Source: Chryseobacterium gleum (GTDB taxonomy: Bacteria; Bacteroidota; Bacteroidia; Flavobacteriales_D; Crocinitomicaceae). From it: a stretch of DNA of 64,000 bases. The DNA lies in NCBI GenBank assembly GCA_945897805.1, contig CAMDFX010000003.1, forward strand, positions 62,001-126,000, given 5' to 3'. Made by a program: the position numbers and the translations under genes. Below the pieces are notes generated by a model, which was not told the origin of the DNA, searched no databases, and was given only the letters and a program-made list of their open reading frames with translations. How positions within the stretch are numbered: position 1 is the stretch's first letter; each line of letters opens with the position of its first letter. Shown one piece after another: positions 17,220-26,979 of this stretch.

Positions 17220-18604
17220 ATGAAAAGAATTGGAATAATTGGTGCCGGTTTTTCAGGTACAATGACGGCAGTTAATTTAATTGAGAATTCAAATGAGATA
17301 ATAGAAATCTTGCTTTTTGAGAAAGAAAACCCAATCGGTAAAGGAATTGCTTATTCTCCCTATTCTAAAAAGCAACTTTTAAATGTGCCTACTTCTAAAA
17401 TGAGTGCTTTTAAAGAATTGCCTGATCATTTTTTTAATTAGGTGAAATCCTTTGAGGAATATAAAAATGTAGATGAGTCAATACTTGCAGGTGCTTTTTT
17501 ACCAAGACATCTTTACGGTCAATATTTAGAATTTGTTTGGAATGAGGCATTGTCCAATGCAAAAGCAAAGTCTATTAAAGTTAGAATTTTAAGATCTAAC
17601 ATCATAGATTTAGAACGAAAAGGTGCTGAAATTGAATTAATTGGAGAAAAAACGATAGGTTTTTAGTTGATTATTGTGTGCTCGCTACAGGAAACATAGT
17701 TCCTAGAAATCAACCGATTGAAAACATGGATTTTTATTCAAATTCCAATTATTTTCAAAATCCGTGGAAAATTGAATCAGTTGAAAATTTGAATAAAAAC
17801 GAAAATGTCCTTATAATAGGTAATGGACTGACGATGGTTGATACTGTTTTAGCATTGCAAGAGAGAAACTTTAAAGGAATTATTTATTCAATTTCTCCCA
17901 ATGGCTATCATATTTTGTCGCATCGTCATGCACCAATCAAATACAGTAAGTTGGTAGATGAATTACCAGAAGAGATAGATTTAAAAACGATTAGAAATTT
18001 AATTGTAAAACATGTCAGGGCAGTAAGAAAATTAGGTGTTTCAGCTGAGCCAGTGATTGATTCCTTAAGACCTTTTAGTCAAAATATTTGGAGGAATTTT
18101 TCTATAAACGACAAAAGAGAGTTTTTGAGAAAATATAGACATGCATGGGGGGTAGCTAGGCATAGAATTCCTATTCACATGAATGATTTTTTGTTAAAAC
18201 TTATGTTTTCTATTAAATTGAAGGTTTTTGCAGGTAAGATTAAATCTTTGAATGAAGTAAATGGGACTATTGAAGTTTCTTTTGTTGAGAAAAATAGTAA
18301 AACTGAGGAAAAGATTTTTGTCAGTAGGGTAATTAATTGCACAGGTCCAGAATCAAATATTAAACTTTCAGAAAGTCAATTGCTAAAGAAATGTTTGGAG
18401 AAGGGAATTATTTCGCAAGATGAATTTTATTTAGGTTTTAATGCTGATCCGACAAATTTTCAACTAATTGGGGGCAATGGAGAAGTTCAAAATAATATTT
18501 TTACTCTTGGAACAAATTTGAAGGGGATTTTTTGGGAAAGCACGGCTGTAAATGAATTAAGAAGTCAAGCGGAAAATCTAGCAAACTATATTGTTTTGAA
18601 TTAA
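17220..18604 (+). pseudogene. Broken COG4529-type FAD/NAD(P)-binding oxidoreductase
   Basis: Three consecutive open segments together make one protein of about 460 residues, the normal size of this flavoprotein family (YdhS/NAD_binding_9). The N-terminus has the dinucleotide fold IGIIGAGFSGTM, the middle VLATGN, then a second Rossmann motif LIIGNGLTMVD and the C-terminal RVINCTGPE and LGTNLKGIFWES. Two lesions break it: an in-frame TAG at 17439-17441 (a Trp TGG or Gln CAG one step away) and a frameshift in the T run at 17660-17664, where restoring one T rejoins the frames. It starts 9 bases after pstB, so it was the operon's last gene. Either it decayed or both sites are sequencing errors. 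Confidence 0.8.
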
Positions 18605-18625
18605 TATTATATCTTATCAATAGAA

Positions 18626-18654
18626 TTGAGTGTTAAAGACTTTCCTTATTTTTG
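18626..18654 (+). promoter_or_regulatory. Predicted recG promoter
   Basis: TTG (18626-18628), 18 bases, then TATTTTTG (18647-18654). The start point would fall on or next to the recG ATG at 18661, again a near-leaderless arrangement. Confidence 0.5.
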
Positions 18655-18660
18655 TAGGGA

Positions 18661-20757
18661 ATGTCTGAATTTTTAAATACGCCCATTGAATTCTTAAAAG
18701 GAGTTGGTCCGCAAAGGGCTGAATTGCTTCAAAATGAATTGAGAATTTTCAATTTTGGAGATTTATTGGAGTATTTCCCGTTTCGTTATGTCGATCGTTC
18801 TTATTATAATCAAGTTGGCGACCTACATTCCTTGGACGGTTTCGCGCAATTACGAGGTTTTATTACCAAAATTGATGAGGTTACAACAGGTCGTCAAAAA
18901 AGATTAATTGCCAAATTTCAAGATCGAAGTGGACAAATTGATTTGGTTTGGTTTCAAGGAATGAAATGGATCAAACCGCTTTTGAGACCTGGAATTGAAT
19001 TTCAAGTATATGGAAAAGCCAAAATTTTTGGAAATTCATTCAACATACCGCATCCTGAAATTGTTGAGCTCGACAAAACAGATCCAGCAAAGGGATTAAA
19101 AGCTGTATATAGAAGTACAGAAAAATTGAACGCCAAAGGACTTCATTCTAAAGGTATTGAAAAATTAACGAGTGCCTTGGTTCCCATGCTGAGAAATCAT
19201 GTTTTGGAAATTTTTCCACCAGATTTGATTCAGGAATTGCAACTTTTACCAAGAGAATCTGCGATTAAACAAATTCATTGTCCTCAGAATGAAGAATTGG
19301 CACAAAGAGCAAGTTTTAGATTGAAATTTGAAGAATTGTTTTTCCTTCAAATTGAACTTTTGTTACGCAAGCAAATTGCAATACAGAAAAATAAAGGTTT
19401 TGTTTTTGAGGAGGTTGGTCAGATTTTTCTCGATTTTTATGAAAAATATTTACCTTTTGAGTTAACAAACGCTCAAAAACGTGTAATTAAAGAAATTAGG
19501 AATGATTTTCGTCACGGAAATCACATGAATAGACTTTTGCAAGGAGATGTGGGAAGCGGTAAAACTTTGGTTGCCCTTTTAACGATGTTGATTGCAGTCG
19601 GGAATGGTTTTCAAGCAGCAATGATGGCGCCGACAGAGATTTTAGCGCAACAACATTTTGATTCAATTAGTGAATTACTTGCACCGATGGGAATTAGGGT
19701 GGAGAAATTAACTGGTTCCGTAAAGAAATCTAAACGGAAAGAGATACATGAATCTTTGCTGAATGGTGAAATAAAAATTTTGATTGGAACGCACGCATTG
19801 CTGGAGGATATTGTTGAATTTCAAAATTTAGGTTTGGTAGTCATTGATGAACAACATAGATTTGGTGTAGCGCAGAGGGCAAGATTATGGGCGAAAAATC
19901 ACATTCCTCCTCACATATTAGTAATGACAGCGACGCCAATTCCTAGAACACTTGCGATGACTGTATATGGAGATTTAGATGTTTCAGTGATTGATGAATT
20001 GCCTCCTGGAAGAAAAGCCATTACAACAGAACACCGCTTTGAAAATGATCGTTCGGTGGTTTTTGGATTTATCAGAAGAGAAATTGAGAAAGGAAGGCAA
20101 GTGTATGTTGTTTTTCCACTAATTAAAGAATCAGAAACATTGGATTATCATAATTTGATGGAAGGTTTTGAATCAATTTCGCGTGTTTTTCCTTTGCCGA
20201 CTTATCAAATTAGTATCGTTCATGGGCAAATGAAGCCAGAAGTCAAAGATTTTGAGATGAAACGCTTTGTGGAAGGTCAAACGCAAATTATGGTGGCTAC
20301 AACAGTGATTGAGGTAGGAGTAAATGTCCCAAATGCGTCTATCATGATTATTGAAAGTGCAGAGCGATTTGGTTTGTCTCAATTGCATCAATTGCGCGGC
20401 AGAGTAGGGCGAGGAGCCGAAAAATCGTATTGTATTTTGTTGACGGGGAACAAACTATCAAAAGAAAGTAAAAAGCGACTGTCGACGATGGTTCGAACCC
20501 AAGATGGATTTGAGATTGCTGAAGTTGATATGGAATTACGTGGACCGGGGGATATCATGGGAACTCAACAAAGTGGCATTTTAGATTTGAAAATTGCCGA
20601 TTTGACCAAGGATGGACCTTTGGTTGCTTTGGCTAGGGAAAAGGCCAGAGAGATTCTATTAAAAGATGCAGGATTGAATTTAAAGGAACATTTTGGTATT
20701 CGTTCTAAAATTGTCAAGATATTATCAGATAAGCCAAATTGGAGTAAGATCTCATAA
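18661..20757 (+). CDS. recG: ATP-dependent DNA helicase RecG
   Basis: 698 residues, full length. It reverses stalled replication forks and branch-migrates Holliday junctions. N-terminal wedge domain with an OB fold (FLKGVGPQRAELL; about 1-200), then helicase motifs: LLQGDVGSGKTLVA (Walker A), MMAPTEILAQQHF, VVIDEQHRFGVAQR (the DEQH box), MTATPIPRTLAM, and the C-terminal motifs VATTVIEVGVNVPNAS and QLHQLRGRVGRG. The C-terminal TRG element and RGPGDIMGTQQSG complete the RecG pattern. Stands alone between the decayed oxidoreductase and the polysaccharide locus. Confidence 0.97.
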   Translation: MSEFLNTPIEFLKGVGPQRAELLQNELRIFNFGDLLEYFPFRYVDRSYYNQVGDLHSLDGFAQLRGFITKIDEVTTGRQKRLIAKFQDRSGQIDLVWFQGMKWIKPLLRPGIEFQVYGKAKIFGNSFNIPHPEIVELDKTDPAKGLKAVYRSTEKLNAKGLHSKGIEKLTSALVPMLRNHVLEIFPPDLIQELQLLPRESAIKQIHCPQNEELAQRASFRLKFEELFFLQIELLLRKQIAIQKNKGFVFEEVGQIFLDFYEKYLPFELTNAQKRVIKEIRNDFRHGNHMNRLLQGDVGSGKTLVALLTMLIAVGNGFQAAMMAPTEILAQQHFDSISELLAPMGIRVEKLTGSVKKSKRKEIHESLLNGEIKILIGTHALLEDIVEFQNLGLVVIDEQHRFGVAQRARLWAKNHIPPHILVMTATPIPRTLAMTVYGDLDVSVIDELPPGRKAITTEHRFENDRSVVFGFIRREIEKGRQVYVVFPLIKESETLDYHNLMEGFESISRVFPLPTYQISIVHGQMKPEVKDFEMKRFVEGQTQIMVATTVIEVGVNVPNASIMIIESAERFGLSQLHQLRGRVGRGAEKSYCILLTGNKLSKESKKRLSTMVRTQDGFEIAEVDMELRGPGDIMGTQQSGILDLKIADLTKDGPLVALAREKAREILLKDAGLNLKEHFGIRSKIVKILSDKPNWSKIS

Positions 20758-20785
20758 AAAAAGCTGTCCAAAATTGAACAGCTTT
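20755..20785. terminator. Intrinsic terminator between recG and the polysaccharide locus
   Basis: Arms AAAGCTGTCCAA and TTGAACAGCTTT (one mismatch, 2-base gap in the loop) with, on the minus strand, a run of seven T after the hairpin. It is well formed for the minus-strand locus and overlaps the recG stop codon, so it may also help end recG. Confidence 0.65.
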
Positions 20786-20803
20786 ACATTTATTTTTGAG
20801 TGA

Positions 20804-23203
20804 TTATTTTTTGAAAATTCTTTTGTACCAAGGTTTCTTGGCTTTTTCGATGCCATAACCATAACCATAACCATAACCATAACCATAACCATAACCGTAA
20901 CCGTAACCATAACCGTAACTTCTCTTTTGACTGGATCCATTAATTAAAACCGCCATGTTTGGTAGTTTATTTTCTTTGTAAAGTGTTTCAGGAATATTCA
21001 ATAATCGCTTATCCAAATAATCTGCTCTTGATACATAAATTATTACATCAGCATAAGGAGTGATTAGCAAAGTATCTGTAACAGGACCAACTGGAGCCGT
21101 ATCTACAATTACATAATCATACATTTCTTTGACATTTTCAAACATTTCCTTGATTCGATTATTCATCAATAATTCTGAAGGATTTGGAGGAATATCACCA
21201 GAAACTAGCAAATCAAAATTGATATCATCTGGTCTTTCAATAATTACATCTTCTAAAGAAATTTCATTGTCCGTAATGTAATTTGAAACTCCTCTTGATT
21301 TACCAAGACCAGTATATTCCAATATTTTTGGCGCTCTCAAATCTAAACCAATTAAAAGTACTTTTTTTCCAGAAAGTGCAATAATTGAGGCTAAATTAAT
21401 TGAAATAAAAGATTTACCTTCCTTAGCAATTGTGGAAGTAATAAAAATTATATTTCCCGTTTGATTTTTGCTTTTGAGCATAAAATCAATGTTTGTGCGC
21501 AAAAGTCTAAAAGATTCAGAAACATGGTTATTTTCTCCATGGTTAACAACAATCTTATCTTTGGTTTCTGAAATTGGAATGTCTCCTATGAAAGGCAGAT
21601 TTACCGCTAGAATATCATTTTTACCATGTATTTTAGTATCTAATATTCTTCGAATATAAATAAACCCGAAAGGGATTAAAAGTCCTACTAAAAACGAAAT
21701 TACATAAATAATTTTCTTGTTTGGAGAAACGATTACATTGTCACTAAAGGCTTCATCAATGATTTTAGTATTTGAAACCGTTACTGCAAGTGCAATCGCT
21801 GTTTCTTCTCTTTTCTGAAGTAAATAAAGATACAAAGATTCTTTGATTTGTTGTTGTCTTTGAACCTCTCTAAATTCTCTTTCATATCTGGGGACTGTAG
21901 ATATTTTAGAATTAATTTCATTTTCTAAGCGCTGTAATTCTCTATTTTTAATCTTTAAAGATTCTTTTAAATTTGATAAGCTTTCCTTAAGGTTTTTGTG
22001 AATTCCTAAAATCTGAATATTTAAATTTTGAATAATCGGGTGTTTTTCGGAAGAGTTTTTAATTAGTCGATTTTTTTCTAAAATCAATTTATTGTATGAT
22101 TCTATCATCTTTTCTATTGACACATCGTAGAGGCCAAGATTAGAAGGAACTAAATCATTTGTTTCAACATGATTCACTAGATAGTCATAAACATAATCAA
22201 CCAACCTGATTTGAGTTTCATTTTGTAGAATTAGTGTATGGTTGTCACTTCCAGTCTTGAGAAAAATCTCTGCTTCGGTAGCCATGTCAACTAATTTGTG
22301 ATCTGATTTATATCCCTCTACGTTTTGTTCGACATCTGAAAGCTCTGTAGTGATATACTTTATTCTGTCATTTATAAAATCTGCTGTATTTTTTGAGATT
22401 TGATTTTTATCGCTAATCGCATCTTTACTGTGTTGCCCAATTAAATTGTTAATAATTGCCTTACATTTTTTTCGATTAAAATCTTGCAGGGATATGGCTA
22501 TTACATTAGATTCATCATTTGCAGCTTCAACTTTTATTTCTTTTTTGTAATAAGAAACAACGTCATCCAATGGTTTGATTTTAATGATGAAGTTTTTGTT
22601 ATTTAATTGCTTGTTGTCAACAATACTTGGCGTTATAATAAAATCGCCAATGGGATTTTTTATCACTTCTCCAAAACTAAATGTACCCTTAAAGTCAGTT
22701 TCTTTATCCTCGATTTCAAATTTTTGATTTGAAATAATATGAATATTGAAATTAGCTTCTTTGTAATAAATGACAGAATCACCTTTGATAAAATTAATTC
22801 TAATGGGTGTATTAGTAAAAATTCCAAAAGGTATTAAGCCATTATTATCTTGGTAAACTATATTTAAACTTAAATCTTTTACTACGTTTAAAATTAAACT
22901 TCTAGATTTTAAAATTTCAATTTCGTTTTCAAGATTACTTTTACCTCCAAGAATTCCCAAATCCGCAAAAGCAGATAATTCTGAAATTGGTGCATTTTTG
23001 TCTTCGTCTTTGATTAAAATTGAAGCTTTTACCTCATACTTAGGTAGCGTATATTTTAAATAAAAGAAGCCAAGTGCAAGTGCAATAAAAATGGAAACTA
23101 TAAACCATCGCCAATGAGAGAGATAAATACTTAACTGTTCTTTAATTTTAAAGTCCTTATCCTGTCCTTCGTCTAAGAAAGTATTATTTTGATTTTGATT
23201 CAT
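20804..23203 (-). CDS. Wzc-like polysaccharide co-polymerase and tyrosine autokinase
   Basis: 799 residues. A Wzz domain (about 20-520) lies between two membrane helices (about 35-55 and near 510), with a long coiled coil. The cytoplasmic BY-kinase domain follows: Walker A STIAKEGKSF, Walker A' VLLIGLDLRAPK (the usual D-A-D-L-R here G-L-D-L-R) and Walker B YVIVDTAPV. The C-terminal tail has eleven consecutive Tyr-Gly units before the basic end KPWYKRIFKK; such Tyr clusters are the autophosphorylation site that controls chain length and export. Last gene of the locus, 2 bases after the Wza-like gene, its membrane partner. Confidence 0.92.
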   Translation of the reverse strand: MNQNQNNTFLDEGQDKDFKIKEQLSIYLSHWRWFIVSIFIALALGFFYLKYTLPKYEVKASILIKDEDKNAPISELSAFADLGILGGKSNLENEIEILKSRSLILNVVKDLSLNIVYQDNNGLIPFGIFTNTPIRINFIKGDSVIYYKEANFNIHIISNQKFEIEDKETDFKGTFSFGEVIKNPIGDFIITPSIVDNKQLNNKNFIIKIKPLDDVVSYYKKEIKVEAANDESNVIAISLQDFNRKKCKAIINNLIGQHSKDAISDKNQISKNTADFINDRIKYITTELSDVEQNVEGYKSDHKLVDMATEAEIFLKTGSDNHTLILQNETQIRLVDYVYDYLVNHVETNDLVPSNLGLYDVSIEKMIESYNKLILEKNRLIKNSSEKHPIIQNLNIQILGIHKNLKESLSNLKESLKIKNRELQRLENEINSKISTVPRYEREFREVQRQQQIKESLYLYLLQKREETAIALAVTVSNTKIIDEAFSDNVIVSPNKKIIYVISFLVGLLIPFGFIYIRRILDTKIHGKNDILAVNLPFIGDIPISETKDKIVVNHGENNHVSESFRLLRTNIDFMLKSKNQTGNIIFITSTIAKEGKSFISINLASIIALSGKKVLLIGLDLRAPKILEYTGLGKSRGVSNYITDNEISLEDVIIERPDDINFDLLVSGDIPPNPSELLMNNRIKEMFENVKEMYDYVIVDTAPVGPVTDTLLITPYADVIIYVSRADYLDKRLLNIPETLYKENKLPNMAVLINGSSQKRSYGYGYGYGYGYGYGYGYGYGYGIEKAKKPWYKRIFKK
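20853..20919 (-). repeat. Hexanucleotide repeat encoding eleven Tyr-Gly units
   Basis: About eleven tandem copies of CCATAA/CCGTAA (plus strand; GGTTAT/GGTTAC in the coding direction). Only the third base of the Tyr codon varies. Being a multiple of three, copy-number changes by slippage would change the number of tyrosines without breaking the frame. Confidence 0.9.
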
Positions 23204-23205
23204 TC

Positions 23206-23988
23206 TTATTTTGTAATAATATTAATTGTGGTAATCACAAGAGATGCAACAGAGATAAAAATACCTGCTGTCGAACTCACAATAGAAGTGTTTCTCTTTG
23301 CTCTATTTGGCTCAACGTAAACTACGTCATTCTGATTCAAATAGTAAACTGGTGAAGCAAAAATATCGTTTTTAGTTAAATCAATTCGGAACTCTTTTTT
23401 CATGCCGTTTTCTTCTCTTATTACAAGGATATTGTTTCTAACACCGGTAATATTTAAATCTCCAGCTAGTCCAAGAGCTTCAATAAGAGTTAATCTTTCA
23501 TTCGGAATATTATAAGTTCCCGGCACTTTAACATCACCTAAAATTGTTATTTTGAAATTTTGTATTCTCAATGTTACAATTGCATCAATAATGTAATCTC
23601 GAAGTTTTGTTTGTATTAATAAAGTGGCTTCACTTCTTGAAAGCCCGCCAATCTTAACTTGTCCAATTAAAGGGAAATTAATATTTCCGTTGAAATCAAT
23701 TAAATATCCACCTTTTGCAGAAATTCCATTAATGTATCCTGGTAATTGATTGCCACCAGTTAAATCTTCTTTCATGAATGGTTTTAATGATTCTACATCA
23801 GCAGAATTGACATCAATAGATATTAAATCGTCCGTTTTGAAAATTAGCTTATCACTTGTTTTTTGAAGTTGTAAATTACTTAGTGTTGAATCGTTACTAG
23901 AATTTGTTCCTTGAAAATAAACGATACTTTTTTTTACATTGCAAGAAAAAACAGCATGTATTATTAATATTAGAAATATATATTTCAT
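23206..23988 (-). CDS. Wza-like polysaccharide export lipoprotein
   Basis: 260 residues. A lipoprotein signal peptide ends at AVFSC (Cys16). The Poly_export domain covers about 50-130 (DDLISIDVNSADVESL..., then GGYLIDFNGNINFPLIGQVKIGGLSRSEA), followed by a SLBB-like domain with ILGDVKVPGTYNIPNERLTLIEALGLAGD. The C-terminal residues 235-257 are hydrophobic, the position of the outer-membrane helix of Wza. It should form the outer-membrane exit channel coupled to the Wzc-like kinase encoded next. Confidence 0.9.
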   Translation of the reverse strand: MKYIFLILIIHAVFSCNVKKSIVYFQGTNSSNDSTLSNLQLQKTSDKLIFKTDDLISIDVNSADVESLKPFMKEDLTGGNQLPGYINGISAKGGYLIDFNGNINFPLIGQVKIGGLSRSEATLLIQTKLRDYIIDAIVTLRIQNFKITILGDVKVPGTYNIPNERLTLIEALGLAGDLNITGVRNNILVIREENGMKKEFRIDLTKNDIFASPVYYLNQNDVVYVEPNRAKRNTSIVSSTAGIFISVASLVITTINIITK

Positions 23989-24056
23989 GTAAATTGTAAT
24001 TATTTTGGATGCAAATTTAATCTAATTTACTAAGCTTGTATTAGTTTAATTTAAAA

Positions 24057-25181
24057 TTAGAAAAAAAATATACGGTTTTTGTTTAATTTCTTTTTAATTT
24101 TTGATTTTACTTTTATTGCATTAATGTTCTTGTTGATGAAGAAGAAAAAATAAACTAGTAGTATTATTGCAAATAAACTTGAGCTAAAAAGTATAAACTG
24201 ATTGACATATATTGAAAGTATTAAGAAAACAGTAATGAAAATTAAATTGAAAACACCTAAAAATATACTCGCCTTAATATGTGAGAGGTGCAGAAAATCA
24301 ATTAATAGATGGTGAATATGATTTCGATCTGGTGAAAATGGGCCTCTTTTGTTCATGATGCGAATGGTAAATACCCTTGCGGTGTCAAAAAGGGGAACTA
24401 TTAAAATTGAAAGAATGATATAGGGATAATTATCAGGTTTGAATGGAAGAAGTAGTATTTTTTCATCAGTTAATGCCAAAAATCTTAGAACTAAAACTCC
24501 CATGATAAATCCAATGATCAAAGAACCTGTATCTCCCATGAAAATCTTTTTAGAATGAGAAGTATTGAATCGTAAAAAAGCTGTTAAACATCCAATCATT
24601 ATTATACAAATTCCACTTAGTAAAAAAAGATGGGACATATAAAAAATAATACCAAAAGCTATAAAAACTATAGTTGCTATAATGGCAGCAAGTCCATCGA
24701 TACCATCAATTAAATTAAATGAATTGATGATTACCACAACAATGATTATACTTAAAGTTATGGATACTATTTTGTTAACTTCATAGAAGCCAAAAAAGCC
24801 GTGAAGATTTTCAATTTCAAAACTTGGGTGTAGCACCAAAAATGCAGCTGCCACTGCTTCCGCACCTAGTTTAGTTAAGGGAGATATGACAACCAAATCA
24901 TCTTTTAATCCAATAATAAACAAAATTGTTAGCCCTGGGATAAGAGAAGGGATTGTATCGTACTTATCGAATGCCTCTAGAAAATAAAAGGATAAAATGA
25001 GAATTATATAGAATGCGATACCTCCTAGACTTGGTGTTGCAATAGAATGTGAACTCCTACTGTTTGGTTTTTCCATTAATTTTTTAAAAGATACAACACT
25101 AATAATCTTCGGAAAAAGAATGTAACTCGCCAAAAAGGAGGATATTAAAAAAGCTATGAATTCAAATATAGTTGGCTTCAT
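24057..25181 (-). CDS. WecA/MraY-like polyprenyl-phosphate sugar-1-phosphate transferase
   Basis: 374 residues, about ten membrane helices. Motifs of the family: GLKDD (91-95), NSFNLIDGIDGLAA (153-166), FMGDTGS (214-220) and the HIHHLL loop (288-293). It transfers a HexNAc-1-phosphate from a UDP-sugar to undecaprenyl phosphate and so starts repeat-unit synthesis at the inner membrane; the sugar is probably GlcNAc or GalNAc but cannot be read from sequence. It is the only initiating transferase in the locus, as no PglC/WbaP-type gene is present. Confidence 0.9.
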   Translation of the reverse strand: MKPTIFEFIAFLISSFLASYILFPKIISVVSFKKLMEKPNSRSSHSIATPSLGGIAFYIILILSFYFLEAFDKYDTIPSLIPGLTILFIIGLKDDLVVISPLTKLGAEAVAAAFLVLHPSFEIENLHGFFGFYEVNKIVSITLSIIIVVVIINSFNLIDGIDGLAAIIATIVFIAFGIIFYMSHLFLLSGICIIMIGCLTAFLRFNTSHSKKIFMGDTGSLIIGFIMGVLVLRFLALTDEKILLLPFKPDNYPYIILSILIVPLFDTARVFTIRIMNKRGPFSPDRNHIHHLLIDFLHLSHIKASIFLGVFNLIFITVFLILSIYVNQFILFSSSLFAIILLVYFFFFINKNINAIKVKSKIKKKLNKNRIFFF

Positions 25182-25235
25182 ATAATTATTGGTACAAATT
25201 ATTTGTAAAATTATTGAAAAATTCCTTCCCTTGTA

Positions 25236-26087
25236 TTAATTTATCTTTAAATGTCTGGTATTTATCCAATCAATTCTCTCATTCGCAGAATTTATGTCAA
25301 TAAATTCAAAGTCTTTCAACCAATTAGTTAGTTTACCTTCTGTTAATTTTAGACCATAATAAGACTTGAATTTTCGAAACATTGATAACCCAGGAACCAT
25401 AGGCTGGTTCGCATCAAAATCTCTTGGATGGAAATAGGTCATTACATAGTCTGATTTTCTTGTGAAATTTTTGATCATTCCATATGGAAAAAGTCTAAAA
25501 TATCCGCCCCCAGAAAAAACAATTTCTTTACCTAAAATTGAATGTAAATTGATAGGTAATTCTTTGATTTTCATTCCTGCGCACTCAATCCAAACTGGTT
25601 CGGCTTTTCCGTAATTGTTAAAACCACCATGTGAACGTTCAGTTGGGAACAAAGAACAATCGATTTCGATACCGTGTTTTATCAAAGTTTCAATTGCCCA
25701 TGGAGTTTCGTTAGTTATTGAAAATCCAGGCGCTCTAAAATATTTAATTTTTTGTCCTGAAACTGATTCAAGTGTATCTATTGATTTAATTAAATCTATT
25801 TCAAATTCCTTTGGTGATTGCTCATATACCAATTGATGATAATGAGTGTGTGAGCCAATTTCGAATCCTGAATCGACAATTTTTCTGATAATTTCTGGAT
25901 ATTTTTCAGCAATCCATCCAACGCAAAAAAAAGTTGCTTTTTGATTATTTGTTCTCAAAATGTTAAAAATAATCTCCATATTTTGATGAATCCTACTTTC
26001 AAATTTTGACCATTCAGAAACTCCTTTTGTTTCAGGGTTATCTAATATATGAAACCAATCTTCAATATCAAAAGTCAAAATGTTCAT
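25236..26087 (-). CDS. Polysaccharide deacetylase with DUF3473-type C-terminus
   Basis: 283 residues from ATG 26087, which forms a 4-base ATGA overlap with the preceding sulfotransferase; a TTG two codons earlier is less likely. The NodB-like domain has TFDIEDW (5-11, the metal and base aspartates), ATFFCVGW and GSHTHYH (metal histidines), then YFRAPGFS. The C-terminal VMTYFHPRDFD and KFKSYYGLKL segment belongs to the extended family found in exopolysaccharide loci. It has no signal peptide, so it may act on lipid-linked repeat units in the cytoplasm. Removing N-acetyl groups would free amines that could then be sulfated; that link is inference. Confidence 0.88.
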   Translation of the reverse strand: MNILTFDIEDWFHILDNPETKGVSEWSKFESRIHQNMEIIFNILRTNNQKATFFCVGWIAEKYPEIIRKIVDSGFEIGSHTHYHQLVYEQSPKEFEIDLIKSIDTLESVSGQKIKYFRAPGFSITNETPWAIETLIKHGIEIDCSLFPTERSHGGFNNYGKAEPVWIECAGMKIKELPINLHSILGKEIVFSGGGYFRLFPYGMIKNFTRKSDYVMTYFHPRDFDANQPMVPGLSMFRKFKSYYGLKLTEGKLTNWLKDFEFIDINSANERIDWINTRHLKIN

Positions 26088-26974
26088 TTCCAATGTTTTA
26101 AATTTGTCTGGGTTATTTTTTCCAATTCGTTAATATCGTCTTTAAAAAATACTTGAAGTTTTTGCCTTGTTTGAGGATCAATTTGATCTTTTGCAAACAT
26201 TTTAGAGGCCACTTTTTCTAAATATTTTCTAGGAATTGTTTTCAATGCAAATTCACGTAAACCGTAGATTACTTTATTATTTCGATTAGTTAACGCGCCA
26301 ATGAGTGCATTTTTGGGTTTTCCTGAATGACTATATCTAGTCTCCGAATCAATTGCGTGAAATTGATCCACTTCTAGAAATTCAAAAATAGATTTTAAAA
26401 CCTCTTGAGGATTTTCATCTAGCTGATCTGAAAAAACAACTTTCACTTGGCTGAAATTTGCTAAAAATGCTTTTAATCCATCAGAATATAATCCTCCAGC
26501 TTTATAAGCCCACATCCAATCCCAATTTTGCGCAATTCTTTTTTCCTCTTCGTCAATTGCCTGTTCAAATGTTAAATCTTCTCGACCGTCCCTTACTAAA
26601 TTATTGTAGGCTGAATAGGATCTTTCAATCGGATTCCTGAAACAAAGTATAATTTTTACGTCTCCTAGCTTTTCCTTTATCGCTTGAATGGTATTTTCGT
26701 GGTAATAAAAGTAGTCAGAACTTGCTTCCCCAATCGCTTTGAAATTTTCTAATGAATTAAATAATTCGAAATATTTCGACTCATCCACTATTAATTTGGC
26801 ATCAACCGTATTGTCCCCCGGACCTTTGTGGGGTAAATTTAAATGGATGCTGCTAAAGTATTTAGGTTCCTTGATTTTCGGAAAGCCAATTTGAGGATGT
26901 TGCTTTAAATAATGATACAATGAAGTTGTACCACATCTTGCTACTCCTGCAATGATGAAATTGGGTTGATTCAT
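26084..26974 (-). CDS. Carbohydrate sulfotransferase (copy 1)
   Basis: 296 residues, PAPS-dependent Sulfotransfer_1 fold. The 5'-phosphosulfate loop is in IIAGVARCGTTSLYHYL (RCGTTS, 13-18), and the 3'-phosphate region is ILCFRNPIERSYSAYN. KEPKYFSS corresponds to the early substrate loop, where the catalytic Lys/Glu usually lie. No signal peptide, so it acts in the cytoplasm where PAPS is available. One of three sulfotransferases in this locus; it differs strongly from the other two, so each probably sulfates a different position or residue. Confidence 0.9.
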   Translation of the reverse strand: MNQPNFIIAGVARCGTTSLYHYLKQHPQIGFPKIKEPKYFSSIHLNLPHKGPGDNTVDAKLIVDESKYFELFNSLENFKAIGEASSDYFYYHENTIQAIKEKLGDVKIILCFRNPIERSYSAYNNLVRDGREDLTFEQAIDEEEKRIAQNWDWMWAYKAGGLYSDGLKAFLANFSQVKVVFSDQLDENPQEVLKSIFEFLEVDQFHAIDSETRYSHSGKPKNALIGALTNRNNKVIYGLREFALKTIPRKYLEKVASKMFAKDQIDPQTRQKLQVFFKDDINELEKITQTNLKHWK

Positions 26975-26979
26975 TAATT

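Noticed and set aside
17442-17666. Separate small gene starting at GTG 17442
   Set aside because: It is the middle part of one broken flavoprotein gene; it is in frame with the upstream part across a single TAG.
20752-20940. Open frame of alternating Met-Val residues
   Set aside because: It is another reading frame of the hexanucleotide repeat inside the autokinase gene; such repeats give long open frames by chance.
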